Positions 23,713 to 32,773 of a stretch of DNA of 64,000 bases are shown piece after piece. The stretch lies in the NCBI GenBank assembly GCA_019414245.1, contig DXMK01000006.1, positions 1 to 64,000 on the forward strand, given 5' to 3'. The notes beneath the pieces were generated by a model that saw only the letters and a program-made list of their open reading frames with translations, had not been told where the DNA came from and ran no database searches. Positions within the stretch are counted from its first letter, which is position 1. Every line of letters begins with the position of its first letter. This DNA comes from Collinsella sp. Its GTDB lineage: Bacteria; Actinomycetota; Coriobacteriia; Coriobacteriales; Coriobacteriaceae. Both the position numbers and the translations under genes were made by a program.

Positions 23713-24616
23713 AAGAAAAAACACTGCATCGCATCTTTTAGCGCGATTTCGTGGATTGATTCAGGCGGCGGCGACGCTTGCGACCAATATTCACCTGCCT
23801 AACTTTGCCAAGGGCGGCATCTACCAGGGAGCGGGCAAAGCCGTCTGCGTGCCGGGTCTCAACTGCTACTCGTGTCCGGCGGCCTCGGGTGCGTGCCCCA
23901 TCGGGTCGTTTCAGTCGGTGGTGGGCTCGTCTAAGTTTAGCTTTTCGTATTACGTCACCGGAACGCTCATTCTGATCGGCGTGCTACTGGGACGTTTTGT
24001 ATGCGGCTTTTTGTGTCCGTTTGGATGGCTGCAAGAGCTTCTGCATAAGATTCCCAGCAAAAAGCTCTCCACGAAAAAGCTCAAGCCGCTCACGTACATC
24101 AAGTATGCCGTGCTACTGTTTGCCGTGGTGCTGCTGCCCGTCTTGGTGGTTAACGATGTGGGTATGGGCGACCCGTTCTTTTGCAAGTACATCTGCCCGC
24201 AGGGTGTGCTCGAGGGCGCGATTCCGCTGTCCATCATGAACGTGGGAATCCGCTCCGCGCTGGGAAAACTCTTTACCTGGAAGCTCGCGATCCTCATTGC
24301 GGTTACGGTGCTGAGCGTGCTGTTCTACCGCCCCTTCTGTAAATGGATTTGCCCCCTCGGCGCATTTTATGCACTCATGAACAAGGTGTCGTTGCTGGGG
24401 ATTCAGGTCGATCATTGTAAATGCGTCTCGTGCGGCAAGTGCGCCAAGGTGTGCCAGATGGACGTGGACGTTACGCGTACGCCCGACCATGCCGAGTGCA
24501 TTCGTTGCGGCAAATGCGTGGGCGCGTGCCCCGTCGATGCTATTAGCTTTCGCTACGGGCTGGGTGTGACGGGCGACAAACCCGCGCAGTCCACGCAAGC
24601 CTGCGAAAACAAATAG
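23705..24616 (+). CDS. NapH-like 4Fe-4S polytopic membrane protein
   Basis: A 303-residue protein with about five transmembrane helices and two membrane-embedded CxxxCP motifs (CGFLCPFGW, CKWICPLGA), an additional CKYICPQG, an N-terminal CYSCPAASGACP, and two C-terminal ferredoxin-type clusters (CVSCGKCAKVCQMD and CIRCGKCVGACPVD). This is the NapH/CcoG/YccM architecture that passes electrons across the membrane. The start was taken as the TTG at 23705 with GGAG 10 nt upstream, overlapping the CXXC gene; the longer frame from 23633 duplicates that gene. With the TlpA-like protein downstream it probably delivers reducing power to an extracytoplasmic thiol protein. Confidence 0.85.
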   Translation: MDKRKNTASHLLARFRGLIQAAATLATNIHLPNFAKGGIYQGAGKAVCVPGLNCYSCPAASGACPIGSFQSVVGSSKFSFSYYVTGTLILIGVLLGRFVCGFLCPFGWLQELLHKIPSKKLSTKKLKPLTYIKYAVLLFAVVLLPVLVVNDVGMGDPFFCKYICPQGVLEGAIPLSIMNVGIRSALGKLFTWKLAILIAVTVLSVLFYRPFCKWICPLGAFYALMNKVSLLGIQVDHCKCVSCGKCAKVCQMDVDVTRTPDHAECIRCGKCVGACPVDAISFRYGLGVTGDKPAQSTQACENK

Positions 24617-24651
24617 GTACCTATATAAGTTTCGATATAAACGGAGGAACC

Positions 24652-25614
24652 ATGAAACTGTCAAAAATTGCGGCTCTGTTGATGCTGCCCGTGCTGGCGC
24701 TGACTCTCGCGGCGTGCTCTGCCCCCAAGGGCGACGCGAAGGGTGCTACGAGCGGCGATGCGCAGATTGCCGAGCTCATAGCGCAAAAGCCGTCGAGTGC
24801 CGAGGAGGCGGCCGAGCTGTACCAGCAGCTGCTGCAAAAGGAAAACGAGATCTTTGCGAGCGATAACGCCCTATGGGAAAAGGTGTTCCTTGCGGCCAAC
24901 AAAGACACTCCCATGATTGAGGACGGCAAGAACTACGGTGACTTCTTGCTCGATACCATCGAGGGCGCCAAGGATCAGTTTGCGGCTGACGAGCTTAAGA
25001 CGCTTAAGGCCGGCGCGCAGCAGGTCAAGGAGATCGAGGACAAGCTCATGGCGCTGGAGAAGGAGTTCCCCGGATGTGGCAGCACGCCCGGCGAGGGGGA
25101 GAGCGTTGATGCCTCGACCGCGGGTATGACCAACGGCGAGAGCGGGGAGACGAAGTTCCCCAGCTTTAAGGGCAAGGACTTGGACGGCAACGATGTAAAC
25201 AGCGACGAGCTGTTCTCCAAGAACAAGGTCACCGTCATGAACTTCTGGTTTACCACCTGCAAGCCGTGCGTGGGAGAGCTGGGCGATCTGGAGAAGCTCA
25301 ACAAGGAGCTTGCCGAGAAGGGCGGCCAGGTCGTGGGCGTTAATTCCTTTACGCTCGACGGCAAAAAAGACGAGGTGGCCGATGCCAAGGACGTGCTTTC
25401 CAAGAAGGGCGTGACGTATAAAAACATCTGGTTTAAGTCGGACAGCGAGGCCGGAAAGTTCACCTCCAACCTGTACTCGTTCCCGACCACCTATGTGATC
25501 GACCAGAACGGCAACATCGTGGGAGAGCCGATCATGGGCGGTATCAACTCTGCTGAGCAGCGCGAGGCGCTCAACAAACTGATCGATCAGGCACTCGCGA
25601 AGAGCGAACAGTAG
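24652..25614 (+). CDS. TlpA/ResA-like thioredoxin lipoprotein
   Basis: A 320-residue lipoprotein: signal peptide with lipobox LAAC (C22), a helical spacer of about 140 residues, and a redoxin domain with the FWFTTCKPCVGE active site (C203, C206) plus the cis-proline region SFPTTYVID. It is anchored outside the membrane and probably exchanges disulfides with exported proteins. GGAGG stands 7 nt upstream of the ATG and the gene follows the Fe-S protein by 35 bp. Electrons are likely relayed from the NapH-like protein and CXXC mini-protein to this domain (inference from synteny). Confidence 0.9.
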   Translation: MKLSKIAALLMLPVLALTLAACSAPKGDAKGATSGDAQIAELIAQKPSSAEEAAELYQQLLQKENEIFASDNALWEKVFLAANKDTPMIEDGKNYGDFLLDTIEGAKDQFAADELKTLKAGAQQVKEIEDKLMALEKEFPGCGSTPGEGESVDASTAGMTNGESGETKFPSFKGKDLDGNDVNSDELFSKNKVTVMNFWFTTCKPCVGELGDLEKLNKELAEKGGQVVGVNSFTLDGKKDEVADAKDVLSKKGVTYKNIWFKSDSEAGKFTSNLYSFPTTYVIDQNGNIVGEPIMGGINSAEQREALNKLIDQALAKSEQ

Positions 25615-25629
25615 GTTCGAATGCGACAA

Positions 25630-25665
25630 AGGTGTGACAAAGGGGCAGTCCCTTTGTCACACCTT
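25630..25665. repeat. TGTGACAAAGGGGCAGTCCC palindromic repeat
   Basis: Perfectly palindromic ends AGGTGTGACAAAG...CTTTGTCACACCT, followed by the same TTCGATGTTATGTGCGGGA tail as the copy at 21635. A partial copy of the arm (ATGCGACAAAGG) directly precedes it. Confidence 0.8.
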
Positions 25666-25821
25666 CGATGTTATGTGCGGGATGGTGCGCCATGCGGCGT
25701 GCCGTCCCGTTTTTTGTTCGTTACATTTTTGTTCGTTACATTCCTTGCTGGTACCGGCAAAAAAGCTGATAGAGTAGGTCAAACGCGTTGGATGCGAACG
25801 GCGGGGGAGAGGTTGCCGTCC

Positions 25822-28800
25822 ATGCTGGATCTCAGAGATATTTGCAAAAGGTACGTTACGCAGTCGTTTACGCAGGTAGCGCTCGACAGCGTAAGCCTGT
25901 CTTTTCGCGATAACGAGTTTGTAGCCATCCTGGGTCCCTCGGGTTCGGGTAAAACTACGATGCTCAACGTCATTGGTGGACTCGACCATTTCGATTCTGG
26001 CGATCTGCTGATCGATGGCATCTCGACCAAGGACTTCAGCGACCGCGATTGGGACGCCTATCGTAACAATCGCATCGGCTTTGTGTTCCAGAGCTATAAC
26101 CTCATTCCGCATCAGACCATTTTGGAAAACGTGGAGCTGGCGCTTACGCTCACGGGCGTGGGGCGTGCTGAGCGCCGCCAGCGTGCGCGCAAGGCGCTTG
26201 AGGCAGTTGGCCTGGGCAAGCACGTTAACAAGCGCCCGAGCCAGCTATCGGGTGGCCAGATGCAGCGCGTGGCTATTGCCCGCGCCCTGATCAACGATCC
26301 CGAGATTGTGCTGGCTGACGAGCCGACCGGCGCCTTGGACTCAACGACATCCGTACAGGTCATGGATTTGCTCAAGGATGTTGCGCGCGATCGTTTGGTC
26401 ATCATGGTCACGCACAATCCCGAGTTGGCATACAGGTACGCCACGCGCATTGTCACCCTGGCGGACGGCAAGATCACCGACGATTCAGATCCCTTTGATG
26501 TTACCGAGGCCGCGCGTCGCGAGGCCAAGCCCACGCGCAAAACCTCGATGAGCTTTGTGACGGCGCTGGGGCTTTCTGCCCGGAACCTCATGACCAAGAA
26601 GGGCCGCACGGCCATGACGGCCTTTGCGGGCTCGATTGGCATTATCGGTATCGCGGCGATTCTGGCGCTGTCCAACGGCGTAAACGGCTACATCAAAAAG
26701 GTCGAGGAGGATACGCTCTCGAGCTACCCACTCACCATTTCCAAGCAGGATTACGACCTGTCGTCCATGATGGGCGGACAGGGGGCTGCGGATGATGACT
26801 CGCCTGAAAACGTGGATTCGTCCGACGACAGTGCCGAAACCGATAAGATTCCCGTGGTCACGGCCGTAAAGGATATGTTTGCGAGCGTTAAGTCCAACGA
26901 CATGACGAGCTTTAAGGCATGGCTTGACGACGGCGGCGACGGTATCGACAAAGAGGTCAACGCCATTCAGTACGGCTACGGTGTATCGCCGGTTGTCTAT
27001 CGTGCCGGCAAGGGCGATGAGAAGCCTGTCCGGCTGGTGCCCAACGCCATGACCGAGGCCATGAGCGGAGGCGCAAGCTCGGCGGCAACGGTGAGCATGG
27101 ATTCCATGGGGACCTCGGTCTTTAACGAGATGATTGACGACCAGAGCCTGCTCGACAGCCAATACGATGTCGTTGCCGGCCATTGGCCCACGTCCGCCAA
27201 CGAAGCCGTGATGGTGCTTTCGGACCGCGGCACGGTGGGCGACTATACGCTCTATAGCATCGGCGCGCTGGATATCGATGAGCTCAACGACCTGGTCAAC
27301 AGCGCCATGACGGCCGACGGCAAGGTCGAGACGCCCGAGACCGGCACCGACTTTACCTACGACGATGCGCTGTCCACGACATTTAAGGTGTTGTCGCCGG
27401 CCGATGCCTATCGCAAAAACGAAGAGACCGGCATGTGGACCGACATGTCTGGCGACGCCGACTTTATGGCCGCCAAGGTTGCCGACGGTATTGACGTGCG
27501 CATTGTGGGCGTGGTGCGACCCAACGAGACGGCCAACGCGAGCGCATTGACTCCGGGCATTGCCTATACGCATGCGCTGACTTGCCAGCTTATGAAGCGC
27601 GCCGCCGATTCGCAGATTGTGCAGGAGCAGCTTGCCCACCCCGAGACGGATGTCTTTACGGGCAAAACCTTCGACGAGCTGCAGAGCGAGGCCAAGCAAG
27701 GCGTGGATCTGAGCAGCATGTTCAGTGTGGACGAGGCGGCGCTGAAGAGCGCGTTCTCGTTCGATGCATCTGCGCTCTCGGGTGCGGCCGGCGGCATGGA
27801 CCTTTCTAGCCTTGATTTGTCCGGGCTGGATATTGACCTTTCGGGTGTTGGGCGAGACATCGACTTTAGTGACATCATGGCCAAGGCGCCGGCTCCGGAT
27901 TTCTCGGGCATCTTTGACGGTCTGGAGCTCACGCCCGAGCAAATGCAGCAGGTGGGAACGCTTGCCAATCAGCTGTTTGAGGGCTTTATGCAGTCCGATC
28001 AGTTTAAGGCGCTGTCGCCCGAAGACCTTAAGGACGCGTCAAAGCTTGCTGCCGCATTCTCGACGTATCTTGAGCATGATGCCGACGCCCAGCAATACCT
28101 GGCTCAGCTCAGGGCACTCGGCGGCGATGCCCTGGCCGAGCGTCTGCAGCAGGTGATGGGCGACTATGTGCAAAAGCAGCTGGCTCCGTATTTGCAGCAG
28201 TCTATGGATCAGGTGATGAAGGCGGTCAGCGAGCAGATTGCGACGACGGTATCAACCCAGCTCAAGGCGGGTGTGGCAGGGCTCATGGACCAAATGGCGA
28301 CGCAGATGTCTTCGAGTTTTGCCAACTTGGCGAGCGCCATGCGCGTGGATGCAAACGCCTTTGCTCGCGCTATCCACTTTAACATGGACGCTGAGGACCT
28401 GAGTTCGCTCATGATGAGCTATGCCAAGGCGTCGAAGCTCACCTACGACAACAATCTGACCACGTTGGGCTATGCGGACGAGGCGGACCCCATTTCGGTC
28501 AAGATTTTCCCGCGCGACTTTGAGGCCAAGGAGCGCGTGCTCGATTATATCGATGCGTACAACAAGCAGGTCAAAGCCGCTGGTCACGATGAGCAGGCAA
28601 TCTCGTATACCGACTACATGGGCATCATCATGGGCTCGGTGACCGACATCGTGAATACTATCAGCTTGGTGCTCATCGCATTCGTGAGTATCAGTTTGGT
28701 GGTGAGCTCCATCATGATCGGCATCATCACCTACATCAGCGTGCTGGAGCGCAAAAAGGAGATTGGCATCCTGCGCGCGATCGGCGCGTCAAAGCGCAAC

Positions 28801-29061
28801 GTGGCAAACGTGTTCAACGCTGAGACCTTTATCGAAGGCCTCATTGCCGGCGTCTTTGCCATTGTCGTCGTGGTGGCCGTGAGCTTTCCGGTTAATGCCT
28901 GGGCGCTTGCGGCCAAGCAGGTGCCCAACCTGATGAGCCTGCCCGTTCAAGACGCGCTGATGCTCATTGTAATTTCGGTGCTGCTGACGGTCGTTGCCGG
29001 CCTGCTGCCGGCTCGCAGCGCATCCAAGAAAGACCCTGTGGAAGCCCTACGCTCCGAATAA
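25822..29061 (+). CDS. Fused ABC exporter (MacB-type ATPase plus FtsX permease) with huge extracytoplasmic domain
   Basis: A 1079-residue half-transporter. Residues 1-235 are an ABC ATPase of the LolD/MacB class (Walker [11 protein letters not shown]44; [18 protein letters not shown]). A transmembrane helix follows near residue 275 ([14 protein letters not shown]). About 650 extracytoplasmic residues come next, including serine/aspartate-rich repeats of the form [15 protein letters not shown] and a glutamine-rich helical arm. The last 150 residues are the FtsX-like permease with three helices ([16 protein letters not shown] motif). Type VII ABC systems of this kind move signals, peptides or lipids rather than nutrients. 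The start at 25822 is followed directly by the conserved [12 protein letters not shown] repeat lies at each end of the gene. Confidence 0.88.
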   Translation: MLDLRDICKRYVTQSFTQVALDSVSLSFRDNEFVAILGPSGSGKTTMLNVIGGLDHFDSGDLLIDGISTKDFSDRDWDAYRNNRIGFVFQSYNLIPHQTILENVELALTLTGVGRAERRQRARKALEAVGLGKHVNKRPSQLSGGQMQRVAIARALINDPEIVLADEPTGALDSTTSVQVMDLLKDVARDRLVIMVTHNPELAYRYATRIVTLADGKITDDSDPFDVTEAARREAKPTRKTSMSFVTALGLSARNLMTKKGRTAMTAFAGSIGIIGIAAILALSNGVNGYIKKVEEDTLSSYPLTISKQDYDLSSMMGGQGAADDDSPENVDSSDDSAETDKIPVVTAVKDMFASVKSNDMTSFKAWLDDGGDGIDKEVNAIQYGYGVSPVVYRAGKGDEKPVRLVPNAMTEAMSGGASSAATVSMDSMGTSVFNEMIDDQSLLDSQYDVVAGHWPTSANEAVMVLSDRGTVGDYTLYSIGALDIDELNDLVNSAMTADGKVETPETGTDFTYDDALSTTFKVLSPADAYRKNEETGMWTDMSGDADFMAAKVADGIDVRIVGVVRPNETANASALTPGIAYTHALTCQLMKRAADSQIVQEQLAHPETDVFTGKTFDELQSEAKQGVDLSSMFSVDEAALKSAFSFDASALSGAAGGMDLSSLDLSGLDIDLSGVGRDIDFSDIMAKAPAPDFSGIFDGLELTPEQMQQVGTLANQLFEGFMQSDQFKALSPEDLKDASKLAAAFSTYLEHDADAQQYLAQLRALGGDALAERLQQVMGDYVQKQLAPYLQQSMDQVMKAVSEQIATTVSTQLKAGVAGLMDQMATQMSSSFANLASAMRVDANAFARAIHFNMDAEDLSSLMMSYAKASKLTYDNNLTTLGYADEADPISVKIFPRDFEAKERVLDYIDAYNKQVKAAGHDEQAISYTDYMGIIMGSVTDIVNTISLVLIAFVSISLVVSSIMIGIITYISVLERKKEIGILRAIGASKRNVANVFNAETFIEGLIAGVFAIVVVVAVSFPVNAWALAAKQVPNLMSLPVQDALMLIVISVLLTVVAGLLPARSASKKDPVEALRSE

Positions 29062-29092
29062 TGTGACAAAGGGACAGGCACCTTTGTCACAT
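29061..29092. repeat. TGTGACAAAGGGACAGG palindromic repeat at the ABC gene stop
   Basis: ATGTGACAAAGG...CCTTTGTCACAT, starting on the last base of the TAA stop of the ABC exporter. It may double as a terminator-like mRNA end. Confidence 0.75.
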
Positions 29093-29106
29093 CCCTCTCC
29101 CTGCAC

Positions 29107-30240
29107 CTAGCTCGTTTTGCCCATCAGCGTGATACGGATGCTTGGATGGGTGTACTCGTCAAACTCGTCCTCGGGCTCCGTGTCAAACGAATAGTACGTT
29201 TTGATGGGGTTGTCACTCGTCCTGATGGAGATTCTCTCGTAGAGCGAACCGTTCAAAAAAGCCTGCCTAAACTCTTCGGGGAGTTTCTGCGGTGCCAAGA
29301 GCTCGGGGCTCACCGTCTTGACGTCAACGGTTTGAACGGCAGAGGAAAGCTCGTCAAGCTCGCGTTCGATGCGGGCAAGGTTATCCTCGAGGCTCGCGCT
29401 GGGGTCGACCTCTGCCGCGTAGCTCACTTCCTTGAGCGTCCCCTTGTTGTCAAAGTCCAGATACGTATAGGTCTTCTGGGCGTCGGAGTCGCCTTCGTGC
29501 AGATAGCCGCGGACATGATAGCCGTAATCTTGATATCGCTCGTAGGGGTCATCGGCGGACACGTACTCGCATGCGGGCTCTAATGCCTTGCGGGCGATGG
29601 CGATCTGCTCGGCCGCGGCCGCGGCGTTCTGTTGCATCTCGATGTTTCCCTGCGCCAGCTGCGGGATATAGGCACCGCACACGATTGCGAGGGGCAGTAC
29701 CACAAGCGCGACGATCCACTTTTTTGCACGGGGGATAGGCACGCCACAGGCCTCTGCCATAGCCTTTGCGTTGGCAAAGCTTTCGGCAAGCACGTCTGCC
29801 GCGGTGGCGACGGCGCCTACGGCAGCGGCGACTTCTGCCGCGCCGCCCAGGTTGCGTGCAGTCTCGTTGTCGCTGTTCTTGAGCAGGCGCGCGGCGGCCT
29901 GCGTACCGATAACACCTGCGATTTGTGCCGAGCGGTCTTTCTCAGCCTGCTCGACGACGAGTCGGTGCTGCATTTCTTTCCACTGCTTGCCGCGCATGCC
30001 AAAGCGCGGCGCGAGTGCGCAGTAGCAGAAGATGGCGAGCTCGACGGCGGTGAGCGCCAAGGCGGTCATCATGCCCGTCTCCTGGAAGCTTTCATGATGG
30101 AAGACGATATCGTCAATCATTTCGAAGGGAATGATCAAAAAAGGCAGCACAAACGCCATGGCAAGCGCCGCGCCGGCAACCTTGGGACAGATGCAGTATC
30201 GCTGGATGCGCTTGCGTTCTTGTTCGGAAAGTGTAGCCAT
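29107..30240 (-). CDS. Membrane protein of unknown function
   Basis: A 377-residue protein with three predicted transmembrane helices: two close together near residues 22-80 (AGAALAMAFVLPFLIIPF and TALALTAVELAIFCYCAL) and one near 185-205 (WIVALVVLPLAIVCGAYI). Between them lies an alanine-rich cytoplasmic part, and the C-terminal 170 residues form a soluble charged domain. The ATG at 30240 has AAGGA upstream; an upstream in-frame ATG is less likely. It is followed on the same strand by nothing, and preceded by the DUF3592 gene with 63 bp between, so the two may be one unit. I recognise no family. Confidence 0.6.
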   Translation of the reverse strand: MATLSEQERKRIQRYCICPKVAGAALAMAFVLPFLIIPFEMIDDIVFHHESFQETGMMTALALTAVELAIFCYCALAPRFGMRGKQWKEMQHRLVVEQAEKDRSAQIAGVIGTQAAARLLKNSDNETARNLGGAAEVAAAVGAVATAADVLAESFANAKAMAEACGVPIPRAKKWIVALVVLPLAIVCGAYIPQLAQGNIEMQQNAAAAAEQIAIARKALEPACEYVSADDPYERYQDYGYHVRGYLHEGDSDAQKTYTYLDFDNKGTLKEVSYAAEVDPSASLEDNLARIERELDELSSAVQTVDVKTVSPELLAPQKLPEEFRQAFLNGSLYERISIRTSDNPIKTYYSFDTEPEDEFDEYTHPSIRITLMGKTS

Positions 30241-30303
30241 AGCTGGTCCTTGGTGTCGTGGCGGTCGTTGCGGCGCATGGGGTGCGGGGCGCATCAGTTT
30301 GAG

Positions 30304-30831
30304 CTAGCGCTGGATAAGAACATAGAGTAAGATACTCATCGCGATGAGCAAGAAGCCTGCGATGTTAAACATCAGTGTGGCAAAGTTGCCCACGATGGGG
30401 CGTTCGACATAGCTTTTGTCTGGGTTGCTGGGGTTGTAGTACACGGTCATTTGGCTACCGAGGGGCCAAAGCTGCTCCGCGAGGGTGCCTAGGCGGGCGA
30501 TGGGGCCTGTCTGCACGTGCAGCCAGCCCTTGGCGTCTTCGTGGGCGGTGGCTTGCGTGCGGATGGGGAGTCCCGACAAGCTTTTGGTCTTTAAGCCACG
30601 GAATTGTTTTTTCGCGCGGTATTGTGTGCCGTCGACGGTGTATTCCAAAACGGGATACATCCTGCCTTCGCCCATAAAGCGATGGTCGATGACCGTTCCC
30701 ATGGTCACGGCGGTACAGGCCTTGGCTTTCTTGCGAGCGACGGCTTTCATGAGCGCGCTCACTCCGATAAGCAGGATGCCGATGCCCCCAACCAAGATGA
30801 GCGCGAGCAGGGATATCTGCGACGTGGTCAC
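30304..30831 (-). CDS. DUF3592 membrane protein
   Basis: A 175-residue protein with N- and C-terminal transmembrane helices (LLALILVGGIGILLIGVSAL, and FNIAGFLLIAMSILLYVLI) enclosing a beta-rich domain with the DUF3592 pattern (YPVLEYTVDGTQYRAK ... VYYNPSNPDKSYVE). Such proteins have no known function. It is probably co-transcribed with the membrane-protein gene that follows on the minus strand. Confidence 0.75.
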   Translation of the reverse strand: MTTSQISLLALILVGGIGILLIGVSALMKAVARKKAKACTAVTMGTVIDHRFMGEGRMYPVLEYTVDGTQYRAKKQFRGLKTKSLSGLPIRTQATAHEDAKGWLHVQTGPIARLGTLAEQLWPLGSQMTVYYNPSNPDKSYVERPIVGNFATLMFNIAGFLLIAMSILLYVLIQR

Positions 30832-30922
30832 GGCGTTCTCCTTTGGCGCGATACCGTCATATGTGACCCAGTATAGAGAATCCCGCCATCGATGAGCTAT
30901 TGCGGGGGGGGGTCAATTCTGA

Positions 30923-30953
30923 ATGTGACAAATGGACTGTTCCTTTGTCACAT
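30923..30953. repeat. TGTGACAAATGGACTGTTCC palindromic repeat
   Basis: ATGTGACAAATGG...CCTTTGTCACAT; another member of the same family, 15 bp before the large palindrome. Confidence 0.75.
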
Positions 30954-30968
30954 CGGGGACTGCGGAAT

Positions 30969-31152
30969 CGAGGTCTAATGCTTTTCCCGAGAAGTGAACG
31001 AGTGAAAACGGACTCCCGAAGCATCGACACTTTTGGCGTGCAATTTCCTGCGGTTTTGCCAGTCAAATCCTGCGGTTTTGACGCCTAAAAATGTCAATGC
31101 TTCGGGGGTCCAAATACAGCCGTTCACTTCTCGGGAAAAGTATTAGACCTCG
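30969..31152. repeat. 184-bp near-perfect palindromic element
   Basis: The left end CGAGGTCTAATGCTTTTCCC... continues through AGAAGTGAACG; the right end is its reverse complement with one mismatch in 32 bases. Complementarity extends inward through CCCGAAGCATCGACA / TGTCAATGCTTCGGG and GGCGT / ACGCC. The centre holds two direct copies of TCCTGCGGTTTTG. As RNA it would fold into one long hairpin. No coding capacity is evident; it looks like a MITE-like or REP-like intergenic element. Confidence 0.8.
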
Positions 31153-31207
31153 AAATTTGGGCGGCGTTCGCGAACGGCAACTAGCTTGCGTCCGGTAGCC
31201 GGCACTT

Positions 31208-31234
31208 GGGGCAAAGGGACTGCCCTTTTGCCCC
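31208..31234. repeat. GGGGCAAAGGGACTGCCC palindromic repeat
   Basis: GGGGCAAAGGG/CCCTTTTGCCCC hairpin, a variant of the TGTGACAAAGGG family with GGGGC ends. Confidence 0.7.
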
Positions 31235-31318
31235 TTCACCATTGCATCGTATCTGGTGTGGAAAAAATATCGCCTGCGTTCTCGCGCCTGCGAAGAGTTC
31301 CTGAACCGCTTGAATGGG

Positions 31319-31349
31319 ATGTGACAAAGGGACTGTCCCTTTGTCACAT
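31319..31349. repeat. TGTGACAAAGGGACTGTCCC palindromic repeat
   Basis: Perfect palindrome ATGTGACAAAGGGAC/GTCCCTTTGTCACAT, ending 20 bp before the Dus start codon, so it lies in that gene's leader or promoter. Confidence 0.8.
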
Positions 31350-31369
31350 TGATTTGAGAGTGGATGTTG

Positions 31370-32323
31370 ATGAATTTATCGCTGGCCCCTATGGAGGGGA
31401 TTACCGGGCATGTGTTCCGTCGCGTGCATGCGGAGTGCTTCGGTGCGCTCGATTGTTATTACACGCCGTTTTTGCCGCCGCCGCGGGTAGGCAACCGCTT
31501 CGGCGGCAAGGCGTTTAAAGAGGTCGACCCTGCCAATAATCAGGGGCTTAACGTGGTGCCTCAGCTGATGTCAAAGAACGCGGACGAGTTTGTGTGGGCG
31601 GCGCAAGTGCTCGCCGACATGGGCTACCGCGAGGTCAATCTCAACCTTGGCTGCCCCTCGGGTACGGTTGTCGCCAAGGGCAAGGGATCGGGCTTTTTGC
31701 GTAACTTGGACGAGCTCGAGGTGTTCTTGAGCGATGTGTGCGAACGCTCGCCGTTGCCGGTGTCGGTAAAAACCAGGCTGGGGCTGGAGAGCGACGACGA
31801 ATACGGGCGCGTGCTCGACCTGTACTGTCACGTGCCGCTGGCAGAACTGATCGTGCATCCGCGCGTGCAAAAGGACCGCTATACGGGATCGCCGCGCAAG
31901 GAGTTTTACGGCGAGACGTTGGAGCGGGCACCGTTTCCTGTGGCATACAACGGCGATATTTTTGATCTTGAGGACATGGATGCGCTGGTGGAGGCTTATC
32001 CCGGCACGCGCCATGTGATGTTGGGGCGTGGCCTGCTTGCGAACCCCGCGCTGCCTCGCATGGTTAAGGGCGGCCCTGCTGCCACGGCCGCTGAGCTGCA
32101 GCGCTTCCACGACATGCTGTTTGCGGCCTATGCGGACGAGATTGGGGGCAACGCGGTCTTTCGCATGAAGGAGTGGTGGTTCTACGCCAAATGCGCCTTC
32201 GCCGATCCCGCGACCGTTCACAAGCTCGTTCGCAAGACCAAAAAGGTCGATGAATACCGCGCTGCTGTCGAGCGCGTCTTTCGCGGGCAGCCGCTTGCGC
32301 CCGCTGCCCGCTTTTGCGGCTAA
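31370..32323 (+). CDS. dus: tRNA-dihydrouridine synthase
   Basis: A 317-residue FMN enzyme that reduces uridines in the D-loop of tRNA. The N-terminal SLAPMEGITGHVFRR matches the FMN-binding start of Dus TIM barrels; EVNLNLGCPSGTV carries the catalytic cysteine region; VKTRLGLE, ELIVHPRVQKDRYTGS and VMLGRGLLANPAL supply RNA and FMN contacts. I took the ATG at 31370; an ATG two codons earlier is equally possible. The HPRVQKDRYTGSPRKEFY segment suggests the DusC-like side of the family, but the position modified cannot be told. Confidence 0.9.
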   Translation: MNLSLAPMEGITGHVFRRVHAECFGALDCYYTPFLPPPRVGNRFGGKAFKEVDPANNQGLNVVPQLMSKNADEFVWAAQVLADMGYREVNLNLGCPSGTVVAKGKGSGFLRNLDELEVFLSDVCERSPLPVSVKTRLGLESDDEYGRVLDLYCHVPLAELIVHPRVQKDRYTGSPRKEFYGETLERAPFPVAYNGDIFDLEDMDALVEAYPGTRHVMLGRGLLANPALPRMVKGGPAATAAELQRFHDMLFAAYADEIGGNAVFRMKEWWFYAKCAFADPATVHKLVRKTKKVDEYRAAVERVFRGQPLAPAARFCG

Positions 32324-32368
32324 ATGTGGGCGTTGGGGACGTTCTTAAACGACTATGTTGCAAAAAGC

Positions 32369-32423
32369 TGTACGTCAGCATCCAAAGATGTCGGAAAATG
32401 TCGACTTTGGATGCTGACGTACA
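32369..32423. repeat. 19-bp perfect inverted repeat between convergent genes
   Basis: TGTACGTCAGCATCCAAAG (32369-32387) pairs with 32405-32423 over all 19 bases, around a 17-nt loop containing ATGTCGG and AATGTCGA. No T tract follows on either strand, so it is not a normal terminator. It is probably another intergenic repeat class. Confidence 0.7.
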
Positions 32424-32476
32424 TGTTTGGTTCGTATGGGTTTGGACGTCGGGACGAGCCGACCGCAATGTGCGTG

Positions 32477-32722
32477 CTAGAGCAGGTTCTTCTGTACCCA
32501 CGTGATGATGTCGCTCGATTCGTAGAGTGGCGTGCCGTCAATGAACAGGCAGGGAACCTGGCGTTTTCCGCCGACGGCGATGAGTGTCTGTTCGGCTTCG
32601 GTATCGGTCGAGATATTGCGCTCGGGAATGGTCACGCCGTTATCGGCCAGAAAGCGCTTGACCTTTATGCAATACGGGCAGCCGGTCATAACGTACAGCT
32701 CGAGCTCGTGATCAGTAGCCAT
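32477..32722 (-). CDS. Glutaredoxin-like protein
   Basis: An 81-residue thioredoxin-fold protein with the dithiol site MTGCPYCIKVK (C15, C18) and the cis-proline segment KRQVPCLFID. It probably reduces protein disulfides using glutathione or another low-molecular thiol. The ATG at 32722 has GGAGG 3 nt upstream, which is tight; a longer start is not supported by homology. It follows the XRE/TipAS gene by 51 bp on the same strand and could be its operon partner. Confidence 0.85.
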   Translation of the reverse strand: MATDHELELYVMTGCPYCIKVKRFLADNGVTIPERNISTDTEAEQTLIAVGGKRQVPCLFIDGTPLYESSDIITWVQKNLL

Positions 32723-32773
32723 GGGCCTCCAATCGGTTGAGGTTTCGATTGAAATACCCAAAGCTGCCGCGGT

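Noticed and set aside
21635..31349. Clustered TGTGACAAAGGG palindromes as a CRISPR array
   Set aside because: The units are irregularly spaced over kilobases, have no spacers of constant length and no cas genes nearby.
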